From Candidatus Staskawiczbacteria bacterium (lineage in GTDB: Bacteria > Patescibacteriota > Minisyncoccia > Minisyncoccales > Staskawiczbacteraceae), in contig CAILLM010000005.1 of NCBI GenBank assembly GCA_903835075.1, positions 1 through 54,449 of the forward strand: a stretch of 54,449 nucleotides of DNA. Reading direction: 5' to 3'. A model generated the notes under the pieces. That model worked only from the letters and a program-made list of their open reading frames with translations, did no database searches and was not told the origin of the DNA. How positions within the stretch are numbered: the stretch's first letter is position 1; every line of letters starts with the position of its first letter. Below, piece by piece: positions 37,868 through 48,000 of this stretch. A program made the translations under genes and the position numbers.

Positions 37868-37891
37868 CATAAAATGAAAAAACATTTTATG
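37868..37891. repeat. palindromic hairpin CATAAAATG-AAAAAA-CATTTTATG
   Basis: 9-bp perfect arms in a divergent intergenic region. Confidence 0.7.
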
Positions 37892-37903
37892 TGGATAACT
37901 TGA

Positions 37904-37925
37904 CTACCTTAAAAATTTTAGATGG
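37904..37925. repeat. 22-nt repeat CTACCTTAAAAATTTTAGATGG, copy 2
   Basis: Flanks the TraX-like gene together with 37123-37144. Confidence 0.8.
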
Positions 37926-37963
37926 TGTAAAATAGAACAATTATAGAAAATTAACTGAAAATT

Positions 37964-39937
37964 ATGCAAAAATTTTTCTCTTTTTTAAAACAAAATAAAA
38001 TATTGTTTTTTGTGCTATTGGGATTATTTGTGTGGACAGGGTTACTATGCGTCCCAAGCTACGCAAAAGGGTTTGCAGGGTCTCCTCCTAGCTCCGCAGA
38101 CACTCTGATGAATTCTGTACCAGCAGTGCCATCAGACCTTGCAGAAGACCTAACTTTAGATTGGAAAGAAGTTCTTAATCCATTAAACCTTATGGCTGCT
38201 GCGGGAATGGCTGTTGTAGATGGGTCTTATAGAATTTCACAATATTGTGCTTATGCCCTTGATTACACACTTAAAAATATTTTACGTGCACCAATCACCA
38301 CAAAAGATGCTGGATTTTTAGATGCATGGGCGCAAATAAGAAATTTGGGCAATATGCTAATTGTATTGGGGTTTGTTGTTGTAGGTATTGCAACAGCGCT
38401 AAGAATTCAAACCTATGCTGCAACAAAACTTTTGTGGCCATTAATCTTGGTGGCTATTTTAGTTAATTTTTCGGGATTATTTTGTGGGTTAATAATTGAT
38501 GCATCAAACTTAGTAACCACAGGGCTGATGCAAACTAAGTTAGATACAAATGTTAACCAAAGCCAAGCTCCCGTGCAAATTGGTGGGGCTACTCACAAAG
38601 GCACGCTAGATACAATTTCTACAACACTAGTAAAAGAAATTAAATACACTTCTGTAAAAATCCTTAATCATGATTTATTTGATAAAGGGTTAGCAATGTT
38701 TTTTGTGGGATGCTGTTTATTTGGATTTGTATATTTAGGAATGGCTTTTACTTTCCTTTATTTAACAGTTTTACTTATAGCTAGATATGTTGTGCTAATA
38801 ATGTTATTTATACTTTCACCGTTAGCTTTTACTTTTTGGGTTTTTCCTGCCTCTCAACATTTATGGAAAGAATGGTGGAATCATTTTGTAAAATGGTCAT
38901 TTGTGGGAGTGTTTGGAGCATTTGTCCTTTTCCTCACAAATATAATATTGAGCCAACAAGCCCTTTTAAAAAGTGGAGCAACAAACATGACAGATTTTGC
39001 TCAAATGGGTCCGCTGTTTATTCAAATTATTATTGTTTTAGGATTTATGGCCATTGGATTTAAAATGACAGCTAAGAGTTCGGGCATTGCGTCTATGGCC
39101 ACTGGCGCTGTTTTGGGACTAGCAACTGGCGGAGCAGCTTTAGCAGCTGGATCAGTTGGAAAAGGAGCTAGCTTCTTATCAAATAAAACAGGGTTATCAA
39201 GGGTTGGCAGTAGAATAGGCAATAGCACTGGTAGGCTTGCAGAAAGATTTGGTCTCCGTCAAGAAGGAACTACCGCAGCCGCAGCAGCCAAACAAATGAA
39301 GTCCAAACAAGATTCTATTGGTAATTTAGACCTTGATAGGCAAGCTACATTGGCTGGAGGAAGTGCAATGAGTCATAATGCAGCTCAAGACAAAGTTGCA
39401 GCCATACAAAATTTAGCCAAAACTGGAAATATGCATAGGCTTGGTACTATAGATCAACAAAGAAATGCACTTTCCTATGCCCAAAGCTATATGAGAAGCA
39501 GGGGCGTAGACACGTCTGGATTTATGAGTGATGCAGAAAAATCAGATCCTAGGTTAAGAGCAGCCAACAATGTAAGAATTGAAAATGAAATGAGAGATAA
39601 CTTGCCTGCAATTCCTGCCAATGTTACTGGCGCCGCCAGAACAGTGGCAATAGAACAAAGGAGAAGCGCTGCTCAACACAATATCATAGCCCAAGGATTT
39701 GCTGATGCCAAAACCCCTGATATAAGAGGTTTCCATCCAAATGTATTACGATCAGACGAGTTTATAGAGAACACAAGCGCCAATAAAATTGAAAGGGCAG
39801 CAGCAGGAATGTCCACATCACAAGTTAATGCCCTTAGAGATCATTTAGCTGCTAATAGCCACTTAAACAATCTAATAACCAATAACCCGGGGAACCAAGA
39901 ATTAGCGCAAACACACGCGACCATCGCGGGATTATAA
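37964..39937 (+). CDS. TrbL/VirB6-like T4SS membrane protein
   Basis: Multi-TM N-terminal two thirds, LLIARYVVLIMLFILSPLAFTFWVFP, soluble Ala-rich C-terminus. Confidence 0.8.
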   Translation: MQKFFSFLKQNKILFFVLLGLFVWTGLLCVPSYAKGFAGSPPSSADTLMNSVPAVPSDLAEDLTLDWKEVLNPLNLMAAAGMAVVDGSYRISQYCAYALDYTLKNILRAPITTKDAGFLDAWAQIRNLGNMLIVLGFVVVGIATALRIQTYAATKLLWPLILVAILVNFSGLFCGLIIDASNLVTTGLMQTKLDTNVNQSQAPVQIGGATHKGTLDTISTTLVKEIKYTSVKILNHDLFDKGLAMFFVGCCLFGFVYLGMAFTFLYLTVLLIARYVVLIMLFILSPLAFTFWVFPASQHLWKEWWNHFVKWSFVGVFGAFVLFLTNIILSQQALLKSGATNMTDFAQMGPLFIQIIIVLGFMAIGFKMTAKSSGIASMATGAVLGLATGGAALAAGSVGKGASFLSNKTGLSRVGSRIGNSTGRLAERFGLRQEGTTAAAAAKQMKSKQDSIGNLDLDRQATLAGGSAMSHNAAQDKVAAIQNLAKTGNMHRLGTIDQQRNALSYAQSYMRSRGVDTSGFMSDAEKSDPRLRAANNVRIENEMRDNLPAIPANVTGAARTVAIEQRRSAAQHNIIAQGFADAKTPDIRGFHPNVLRSDEFIENTSANKIERAAAGMSTSQVNALRDHLAANSHLNNLITNNPGNQELAQTHATIAGL

Positions 39938-39953
39938 TTTAATTTAAACTTAC

Positions 39954-40490
39954 ATGGAAAACACAAATCAAAGAATAATTTTTGAGGTGCCAGAAGATAC
40001 AACTTCAGCAAAAATAATTTATGATATTTTAAAAGAAAACAACATTACAGAAAAAACTGCTCAAGATCTTTTCAATAAAGCAGCCGTTATTATTAAGGCC
40101 ACAAAAGATGTTTTTGACAAAAAAATAACAGAAGATAAAATGTCTGAACTTTTGCAAAATGAGTTAAAAATTTCTAAAGATGTGGCTGGCGCTATAATAA
40201 AAGAAATAAAAGAAAAATTATTGCCTTTGGCAAAAAAAGTAAATATTCCAAGCGACAAGGTGGAAACAAACACGCCAAGTTTTTTTAATGCAGATGAAAC
40301 AAAAATAGAGCTTCCACCAGAAATTGAAAAAAATATTGCAGAACGTCCATCTGTTACAGAATCAGAAAATAGTGTTATTAATACTGTTGTAAAAAAAACT
40401 CCAAGAATTAAAAAAATTCCACCAACAGTTTCTGTGCCACCAACAACGCAACCAAGCAAACCAGATAATTATCGTGAACCAATAGAATAA
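39954..40490 (+). CDS. hypothetical protein, T4SS-locus associated
   Basis: Helical N-terminal half, Pro-rich tail. Confidence 0.65.
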   Translation: MENTNQRIIFEVPEDTTSAKIIYDILKENNITEKTAQDLFNKAAVIIKATKDVFDKKITEDKMSELLQNELKISKDVAGAIIKEIKEKLLPLAKKVNIPSDKVETNTPSFFNADETKIELPPEIEKNIAERPSVTESENSVINTVVKKTPRIKKIPPTVSVPPTTQPSKPDNYREPIE

Positions 40491-40497
40491 AAAAATA

Positions 40498-40529
40498 CTT
40501 GTGCTGATTTTATCAAAGTATAAAAAAAT
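40498..40529. repeat. dispersed palindrome, 32-nt copy CTTGTGCTGATTTTATCAAAGTATAAAAAAAT
   Basis: 30/32 match to 33814-33845. Confidence 0.8.
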
Positions 40530-40530
40530 A

Positions 40531-40556
40531 GGGAAGCGTGATTGCTTCCCTTTTTT
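40531..40556. terminator. bidirectional terminator
   Basis: GGGAAGC-GTGATT-GCTTCCC-TTTTTT. Confidence 0.85.
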
Positions 40557-40636
40557 GATGCTCTGTCTTTATTAAAGACAGCTTCTGGCTTTCATCTAGC
40601 CCTTTGATTTTTTTGTTGATTGTTTTGAGAGGTTTC

Positions 40637-40671
40637 CCTGTTCTGCGGAAGTTGTGCTCCCGCAGAACAGG
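40637..40671. repeat. 12-bp perfect stem hairpin downstream of the SPFH gene
   Basis: CCTGTTCTGCGG - 11 nt - CCGCAGAACAGG. Confidence 0.85.
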
Positions 40672-40683
40672 ATTGGCACCCGA

Positions 40684-41892
40684 TTAGTCGTAGCGATTTA
40701 TCGGGCGGTCTGGCTCGGGTTCGGGGTCGGGCGTTGGCGGCAGTCCATCGTCGTCGTCGTCATCTGGTGGCAAGGTCACGCGCGGGTTGCGCGGATTTTG
40801 CTGGTTGGCGTTGCGTGGGGGCCTTGGCCCGCCACGTCCCGCACCAGCAAATACACCTGCTCCACCACCACCAAGCGACAACACACTGATACCATCGGGG
40901 AGCGGGCCACCACCGCTTGATATGTCGGTTTCAACCCGAGAGAAGTTACTTGCCAAAGCTTTGGTCCGCAGGTCTTCCAACGCTCTTTCTTTGCGTTGGT
41001 ATTCACCGCTGGTTTTCAGCTCGGCAACAACTTCTTCCTCGGGTTTACCGCCAGAGTGGGCAACGTGTCGAGCAACCCATTTTTCCATCATCAAGTCAAT
41101 GGGGTCACCAATACGGGCGGCCTCACCTTGAGCAATGAGTTCTTGCTGGCTTCGGGCTTTTTTGGCCGCCTGATAGGCGGGGTCCAATTCGACGGATTTG
41201 ACAACAATAGAATTTGGAACAATTTCCAAACCCCAGTCATCTCGTGCTTCGTCAAAAGACCCCGTGAGTTTCAATTTCTTGAGCTCCTTCCACATGGCAA
41301 CACCATTACCCTTGGCCGACTGGACGTGGTTGACATCCCCGCTGAATACCCATGCGCGCAAGGCGCCATCTTGGCGGTCTTCCACCGCTTCCCTGACGAC
41401 ATTACGGGGAGAGACAAATAGGAATTTCCGAGGGTTGATGACCCTCATTTTGGAAGTGAATTTTACATCCACCCCAACACTCCCTGGTTGTTCTCCTGGG
41501 ACAGCAGGTGGCTCGGTGGTTTCAGCCTCAGAGGTAAAGGGGTTTGACGCCACATCACCTAAGCGGATATAAACACCTTCTCCAAATCCGTCTATCTCAT
41601 TATAATCAAGGTATTTAGCCGGCTTTACAAATGGCCAGAAGTAGACAATCCAACCGCCGAAGCGGAGGATGTGGAAACAACTGCCATAACTGTTAGGGCC
41701 AGGGCCAGCAACAATGTCGCCGTCAGCGTTGAAATGATGCTCAGCAAACTCCATTGCACAAAGCACAAACCTGCCACGGCTTTTAAATATTACCGCATAC
41801 CCCTCTTGAACTGTCAGAAATCTGACAATAAAGAATGGGGATGCAATAACACATAGGCCGATAAACCAAATCAAAATATACAATAAGAACAT
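40684..41892 (-). CDS. SPFH/band-7-like membrane-anchored protein with Gly/Pro/Asp-rich C-terminus
   Basis: TM, VQEGYAVIFKSRGRF, VKFTSKMRVINPRKF, WGLEIVPNSIVVKSVELDPAYQAAKKARSQQELIAQGEAAR. Confidence 0.75.
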   Translation of the reverse strand: MFLLYILIWFIGLCVIASPFFIVRFLTVQEGYAVIFKSRGRFVLCAMEFAEHHFNADGDIVAGPGPNSYGSCFHILRFGGWIVYFWPFVKPAKYLDYNEIDGFGEGVYIRLGDVASNPFTSEAETTEPPAVPGEQPGSVGVDVKFTSKMRVINPRKFLFVSPRNVVREAVEDRQDGALRAWVFSGDVNHVQSAKGNGVAMWKELKKLKLTGSFDEARDDWGLEIVPNSIVVKSVELDPAYQAAKKARSQQELIAQGEAARIGDPIDLMMEKWVARHVAHSGGKPEEEVVAELKTSGEYQRKERALEDLRTKALASNFSRVETDISSGGGPLPDGISVLSLGGGGAGVFAGAGRGGPRPPRNANQQNPRNPRVTLPPDDDDDDGLPPTPDPEPEPDRPINRYD

Positions 41893-41995
41893 GGTTGACT
41901 CTCGCTTTCTTTTAGTTTCTCAAACAATCAAATAAGCACTTCGCACGGGACCGCCCCGCACAGAAACACTATTTGACAAGGTTCTCGAATGCTTT

Positions 41996-42024
41996 ACTAT
42001 ATCATATTAACACAACACTGTCAA
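41996..42024 (-). promoter_or_regulatory. sigma70 promoter of the SPFH gene
   Basis: Minus strand TTGACA (42024-42019), 17-bp spacer, TATAGT (42001-41996). Confidence 0.75.
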
Positions 42025-42101
42025 GGTGTTGAGAAACCATTGTTGCTCTTGTCTTTTTATACATGTTATAATAGAAGAATTTAAAATTATAGATTAATTT
42101 T

Positions 42102-42509
42102 ATGGAACAATATCCTATACCACAATTTATTGAACAAGAAAGTAGAATTGCTTTCTTTATTTCATTTAGACAGTTTTTCTACTTGGTGGGGGCGGGGGTT
42201 CTTTGCTTTTTTCTATATTTTACTTTGCCTCGCATTATTTTTTATATCGCTTCGGCAGTTATTGCTGTTGCCTCGGTAATTCTTGCATTTGGAACAATAA
42301 ATGGCACGCCCATTTTGAATGTAATTTTAGGGTCAATTGGTTTTTCATTTGGTGGTAAAAATTACACTTGGAGTAAAAAAGAATCGCCATATCCTTTCAA
42401 GCCAATTCAACGAACCCAAATTAAAAAAATAGATTCAGGGCCAGTTTTAAAAGCACAAAACAGCCAACTAAAAAGAACAAAAACTTTAATTGATTTAAAA
42501 ACAAAATAA
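42102..42509 (+). CDS. PrgI family protein (VirB3-like)
   Basis: YPIPQFIEQESRIAFFISFRQFFYLVGAGVLCFFLYFTLP; two TM; next to VirB4-like genes. Confidence 0.85.
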   Translation: MEQYPIPQFIEQESRIAFFISFRQFFYLVGAGVLCFFLYFTLPRIIFYIASAVIAVASVILAFGTINGTPILNVILGSIGFSFGGKNYTWSKKESPYPFKPIQRTQIKKIDSGPVLKAQNSQLKRTKTLIDLKTK

Positions 42510-42510
42510 T

Positions 42511-43167
42511 ATGGCAGAATCAGCAACGCAAGCATTTTTAGAAATACAAGATATTAGAGAGGGAGTTTTACTTTTGAAAAATAATTCTATTAGAGGAATT
42601 TTGATGACCTCTTCAATAAACTTTGCTTTAAAATCTGAAGAAGAGCAAACAGCAACAATATTTGCTTTTCAAAACTTTTTAAATTCCTTAGACTTTTTTT
42701 GCCAAATTGTTATTCAATCAAGAAATATAAATATCACTCCATATTTAGACAGTTTAAAAGATTTGGAAGAAAAACAAACCAACGAATTACTAAAAAAACA
42801 AACTTCTTCTTATCGAGAATTTATAAAAGAAATGGTGGTGGGGGACGTGGTTATGACTAAAAGTTTTTACATTGTGGTGCCATATAATTTGATGGAAATC
42901 TTTGGAGTAAAGGGCGCTCAGAAAAATTTTGGCATGGTAGCTGGAAGTAGTGCAAACAGCAAACCAATGTCTGATGATGATTTCCAAAGATGTAAATCAC
43001 AACTATGGCAAAGAATGGAATATATTTCTATGGGACTAAGAAGATGTGGGCTAGAAGCTGTTCCGTTAACAACTCCAGAACTTATAGAGTTGTTTTGGTC
43101 TATTCATCATCCTGACCAAGCAGAAATTGGATATTACCCAGAAATATTACCAGAGTTACTTAAGTAA
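42511..43167 (+). CDS. VirB4/TraC N-terminal-domain-like protein, apparently split from the ATPase
   Basis: IQDIREGVLLLKNNSIRGILMTSSINFALKSEEEQTATIFAFQNFLNSLDFFCQIVIQSR. Confidence 0.75.
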   Translation: MAESATQAFLEIQDIREGVLLLKNNSIRGILMTSSINFALKSEEEQTATIFAFQNFLNSLDFFCQIVIQSRNINITPYLDSLKDLEEKQTNELLKKQTSSYREFIKEMVVGDVVMTKSFYIVVPYNLMEIFGVKGAQKNFGMVAGSSANSKPMSDDDFQRCKSQLWQRMEYISMGLRRCGLEAVPLTTPELIELFWSIHHPDQAEIGYYPEILPELLK

Positions 43168-43178
43168 TACAAAAAACT

Positions 43179-44984
43179 ATGAAATTTTTAGATAATCTTT
43201 TAGGTAAAAAAGAGCAAGACCTTACTGAGCAAATTTTTCAAGAAGAAGCTTTTGATGTAAAAGATATTATTGCTCCGCCATATATTGGGGTTTTGCAAGA
43301 CCACATAAAATTGGGCGAGCGTTTGGCAAAATCTTTTTTTGTTTTTTCTTATCCCCGTTATTTAAACACTGGATGGTTTTCACCTGTTATAGATTTAAAC
43401 ACTCCAATGGACATTTCATTTTTTATACATCCTGTAAGTTCAGAATTAATTTTAAAAAAATTAAGAAAAAAAGTTACGGAAGTTTCTTCAGAATTGTTGG
43501 AAAGGGAAGAGAAGGGCTTGATTAGAGATCCTGCTTTGGAAACCGCTTACAAAGACATTGAAACATTAAGAGATAACTTAATGACTGCTCAAGAAAAAAT
43601 GTTTCGGCTGGGTTTATATATTACAATTTATGAAACTTCTGAAAAAGAATTACGCGACACTGAGCTTACTTTAAGATCAATTTTTGAATCTAGATTAATT
43701 TATATTAAGCCTGCATTGTTTAAACAAAAAGAAGGATTTATTTCTTGCAACCCATATGGAATGGATTTAATTAATGTTCACACTCCAATGGATACGGCCC
43801 CACTTTCAACTTGTTTCCCATTTATTTGTTTTGACCTAAGTTCTAATGAAGGAATTTTATATGGCATAAATAGACATAATAATTCTTTAGTTTTATTTGA
43901 TAGATTTAGTTTGGAAAATGCTAACATGGTTGTTTTTGCTAAAGCTGGTTCTGGAAAGTCTTATGCAATTAAACTAGAAATTTTAAGATATTTAATGCAA
44001 GGCGTGGACGTAATTATTATTGACCCAGAAAATGAATATGAAGTTTTGGCTGATTCTGTTGGCGGTTCATTTTTAAAAATTTCTTTAACTTCTGCAAATC
44101 ACTTAAACCCTTTTGATTTACCCGTGCCTGGGCCAGATGATAATCCTCAAGATATTTTAAGATCTAATGTTATCAACTTGGTTGGACTTTTGCGAATTAT
44201 GTTGGGCGGGCTAACGCCAGAAGAAGACAGTATTTTAGATGAAGCTTTAACACAAACATATGCTGTGCGTGATATTACTGCTGAATCAGATCCAAAAACC
44301 TGGGCAAACAATACTCCGCTCATGTCTGACTTCCAAGAAATTTTAGAAAGTATGACTGGTACAGAATCTTTGGTAAAACGTATTGGTAAATTTACTAAAG
44401 GAACTTTTGCTGATTTCTTTAACCAACAATCTAATATTTCTTTAGACAAAAACTTTGTTGTTTTTGGAATAAGAGACATGGAAGAATCTTTAAGGCCAAT
44501 TGCTTTATACATTGTTATGAGATATATTTGGAACATTGTAAGATCAAAATTGAAAAAAAGAATTTTAGTTATTGATGAAGCTTGGTGGCTTATGCAATCA
44601 GCTGACGGAGCATCATTTCTTTTTGGTCTTGTAAAAAGAGGAAGAAAATATTGGCTGGGAGTTACAACAATTACTCAGGATGTGTCTGACTTTATGAAGT
44701 CTGATTATGGCAAGGCAATTATTACAAACTCTTCATTACAACTTTTAATGAAACAATCTACTGCTGACATTGATACTGTGCAAAAAGTTTTTAATTTAAC
44801 AGAACAGGAAAAATATTTATTGTTGGGAGCATCAATTGGAGAAGGATTATTTTTCGCAGGTAAAAAACATGTGTTTCTTTCTGTTGTTGCCAGCCAAACA
44901 GAAAACCAAATAATCACAACTAACCCACAAGAAGTTTTAGCAAATAGGGAAGCGAAGAAAAATCTGGAATCATCAAAAAATTAA
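43179..44984 (+). CDS. VirB4/TraC-like T4SS ATPase
   Basis: Walker A AKAGSGKSYAIK, DPENEYEVLADSVGGSFLKIS, Walker B RILVIDEAWWLM. Confidence 0.93.
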   Translation: MKFLDNLLGKKEQDLTEQIFQEEAFDVKDIIAPPYIGVLQDHIKLGERLAKSFFVFSYPRYLNTGWFSPVIDLNTPMDISFFIHPVSSELILKKLRKKVTEVSSELLEREEKGLIRDPALETAYKDIETLRDNLMTAQEKMFRLGLYITIYETSEKELRDTELTLRSIFESRLIYIKPALFKQKEGFISCNPYGMDLINVHTPMDTAPLSTCFPFICFDLSSNEGILYGINRHNNSLVLFDRFSLENANMVVFAKAGSGKSYAIKLEILRYLMQGVDVIIIDPENEYEVLADSVGGSFLKISLTSANHLNPFDLPVPGPDDNPQDILRSNVINLVGLLRIMLGGLTPEEDSILDEALTQTYAVRDITAESDPKTWANNTPLMSDFQEILESMTGTESLVKRIGKFTKGTFADFFNQQSNISLDKNFVVFGIRDMEESLRPIALYIVMRYIWNIVRSKLKKRILVIDEAWWLMQSADGASFLFGLVKRGRKYWLGVTTITQDVSDFMKSDYGKAIITNSSLQLLMKQSTADIDTVQKVFNLTEQEKYLLLGASIGEGLFFAGKKHVFLSVVASQTENQIITTNPQEVLANREAKKNLESSKN

Positions 44985-45002
44985 ATTTTAAAAATACAAT
45001 AC

Positions 45003-48000
45003 GTGGCAAATTTTCTTAAAAATTTTTTTTCTTTTTGTTGCTTATGCAGTGTTTTTTTGTTAAAAGCAGAATTGGTTTTTGCACTAGAAGTTAAGTACCC
45101 AGATATTTTAGGGAAGTCTTTAGATGACAGCTCCACATTAGGAAATTTTGTTTGCTATTTATTTAATGCAGGAGTTTCTTTGGCAATCACAATTGCTGTT
45201 TGTACAATAGTCTATGGAGCAATTTATTATATAATTTCTTATGGGCGGGGGAGTTTTACTAGTGAAGCCAAGGACTGGATAAAGTCAGGGATTTTGGGAA
45301 TGCTGATAATTGTATGCGCTTCTCTAATTCTTTACACCATAAACCCAGATGTAAAAACTTGTAAAATTTCTTTATTGGCCAATGCCACTCTTCCAAATAT
45401 TTTTGGCACTATTCCTGCATCATCAACACCCGTGTCTGCTGCTACTTATAATGAAATTCCTGTTGGAACTTTAGTTGAAAATCTTTTAACAAGAACCTCT
45501 ATTTTTGCTTCTTATGATAAATATGGAGATATTGTTATGCCAGATCCCAGCCAATCAACAGGGGGTAATAGCCAGCCTAGTAATCCCTATGTAAATGAAG
45601 ACCGAGTAACAGGCTTGAGACAAATGATAGAAGGAGCGCAAAGAAAAGCCCGCGTAGCTGCTGAGTTGTCAGATGAAATAACCAAGTTAATGAACACCTG
45701 CTCTTGCAGAATAAAAGATGCAAACGGAAAAGATACTGGCAAAAGTAAGTGTGACCCAACCTGCGACCCTGCCAATGGGGGATGCCCAGTAAAAGGCTCT
45801 TGTCCTGGCGGTTCTTGTGATGCCAAGGGTGCTTGTTTTGGTGGATCATGCAAGCCGTCATATTCTTCGCCCGATTGTTGCCCTACGGGTGTCAAAGAAA
45901 AAATTGAGCATGGTCCCATATATGTACATATTGATGTTAACAAAGACCCAGATAACAATACACAAGTTACCTGTGATGTTCCATGTACAGAAGATTCTGA
46001 CTGCCAGTCGGCAGGATCAAAAGAATTGAATAGAACTAATACCAAAGAAACAATGGGGCCATCTTGCGACCCCGATACCCATACCTGCGGGGTAAAATAT
46101 AAAGGACTAGATGAGTTTAGGTGCCCGCTATCTTCTCAAGACAAAAAAATGCAAAAGTGTGAAGACATAATGCCCATAATTTCTACAGCAGCCACAAGTG
46201 CGGGCAATATTGGTGTTGTGCAAATATATCCTGATAAATGGTATAAGTTAACTTTGTGGCAACAATTAAAATGGTTTCAAGAATATATTTTAGCCTGGTC
46301 AGACACTTTTGGTTTGCATGCAGATATACAAAATTTACAATCTGCAAGACAAAAAATAAGCCAATGTCATCGCTTAGTAGCTGCCACAGACATGTTAAAA
46401 AGTAATGAGGTTTTAAGTCTACAAAAACAAGTTATAATTAAAAGCCCAACCCAACTTGTTGATTTTTCAAGTGGAAAAACAATAAATTCTTCACAATATT
46501 GTACGGGCTTTAATTATGACAAGTCTGATTGTTTAGGAAATTGTAACAAACAATGCCCAGATTCTGGCGCTACAAGTGCTTATGCAGAATGCAAAGATGC
46601 CTCTTGTTTAACAAATGCTTTCAAAACAAAAAAGTGCAATGACGGGACTGATTTTAACAGTTGTTTAAAAACCTGCCAAGATGATTGCGCGAAAGATTGT
46701 GTATCACACTATCCGGGTTGCTCTCCAGAAAGAAGCGCTTGCGAACAACAATGTGAAAGTAGTGGTCAATGTGCCATAGATAATGCTGACAAATGCTTAT
46801 TTGCTTCTGTTGGGGGAGTCACAGCTTGTGCAAAAAATAATGCCGACGATTCTTCTGCTTTTAACGCTTGTATTTATAAAAGTAACACTTGTATAAATGG
46901 CTCCAAACAACATTCTGGTTATCCAGATTGTATAAGCAATTTTAATGATTTAGATAAAAAATGCTCAACACTTAAAGACTTAACCAGTTGCATAGCCGAG
47001 AAACAAAATGGTGTCTGTATGTGGCTTGGAGATTCTTGCGGAGGATTTTCTAAATCTGTAAAAACTACTGATCCTCTTTATTGTTCGAATCTTACAGGAA
47101 AAAACACTTGTGAAGGGGCAGGATGTATTTGGTCACCTGCGCATTGCCTTGTAGGAAACTTATTTCCAGATAGCCAAGTATATTCTGCTACATATCTTTA
47201 TGAAAACCCCAATAATCAAAAGTGCCCAATAGGTCAAACCAAAAATCCTCAAACAAATGTCAACGGCCTTGTATCTTCTTTGTGTGTAAATATATATCCA
47301 GAAACCGCTAAATGTCCAGCCAGTGCATCTTCTGGATGCCCAACTTGTCCATGCGGTAAAATAGATGAGCCTTTTGGATTTCTTGTGCCAAATAGAAGCA
47401 CGGCCGTTGCCTATAAAAAATGCACAAACAGTGGCCAATGCGCAAAAGATCAAATTTGTATACAAAAGGTGTGCATGAGTAATGGAAAAGAAAATATTCC
47501 TTGCAAAACCGACGCTCAATGTTGTAAAACAGGAGAAACTTGCTCAACCACAAAACATGTTTGCGTAACTAACGCAGGTGACGAAGGCTATGTTGTTAAA
47601 ACTCCAAATATTACTGTTTACCAAATGGTAAGCCCTCAGTGTAACGGATATGCTTATAATGATGACCCCCTAACTTATTATTGTGAAGATAATTGGTGGA
47701 ATGATTTCTATAAAGAAAAAAGTGATCCATCAACTCCAATAGGAAAAGAAAAAAATTGCAGTAAGAAAGAAGTTATTCCTATTGGTCAAACAATTGATAA
47801 CTCTTTGGCTTGGACTAAAACAATTTTAAAAGTACCAGAGACAACATCAAAATTAATCCAACCACTACTTGACCAGATGAAAAAAATGGGAAATGCAATA
47901 GAAACAGATGAGTCAAAAAATCCCTACCCGCAAGTAGCAAATTATTGTAAGTGCGGAGCACAATTTGAAGATAATACACCCATGTGCACGAGCGGTTGCC

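Noticed and set aside
40654-41572. Several + strand ORFs antisense to the SPFH gene
   Set aside because: Explained by high GC and few stops opposite a real gene with its own promoter.
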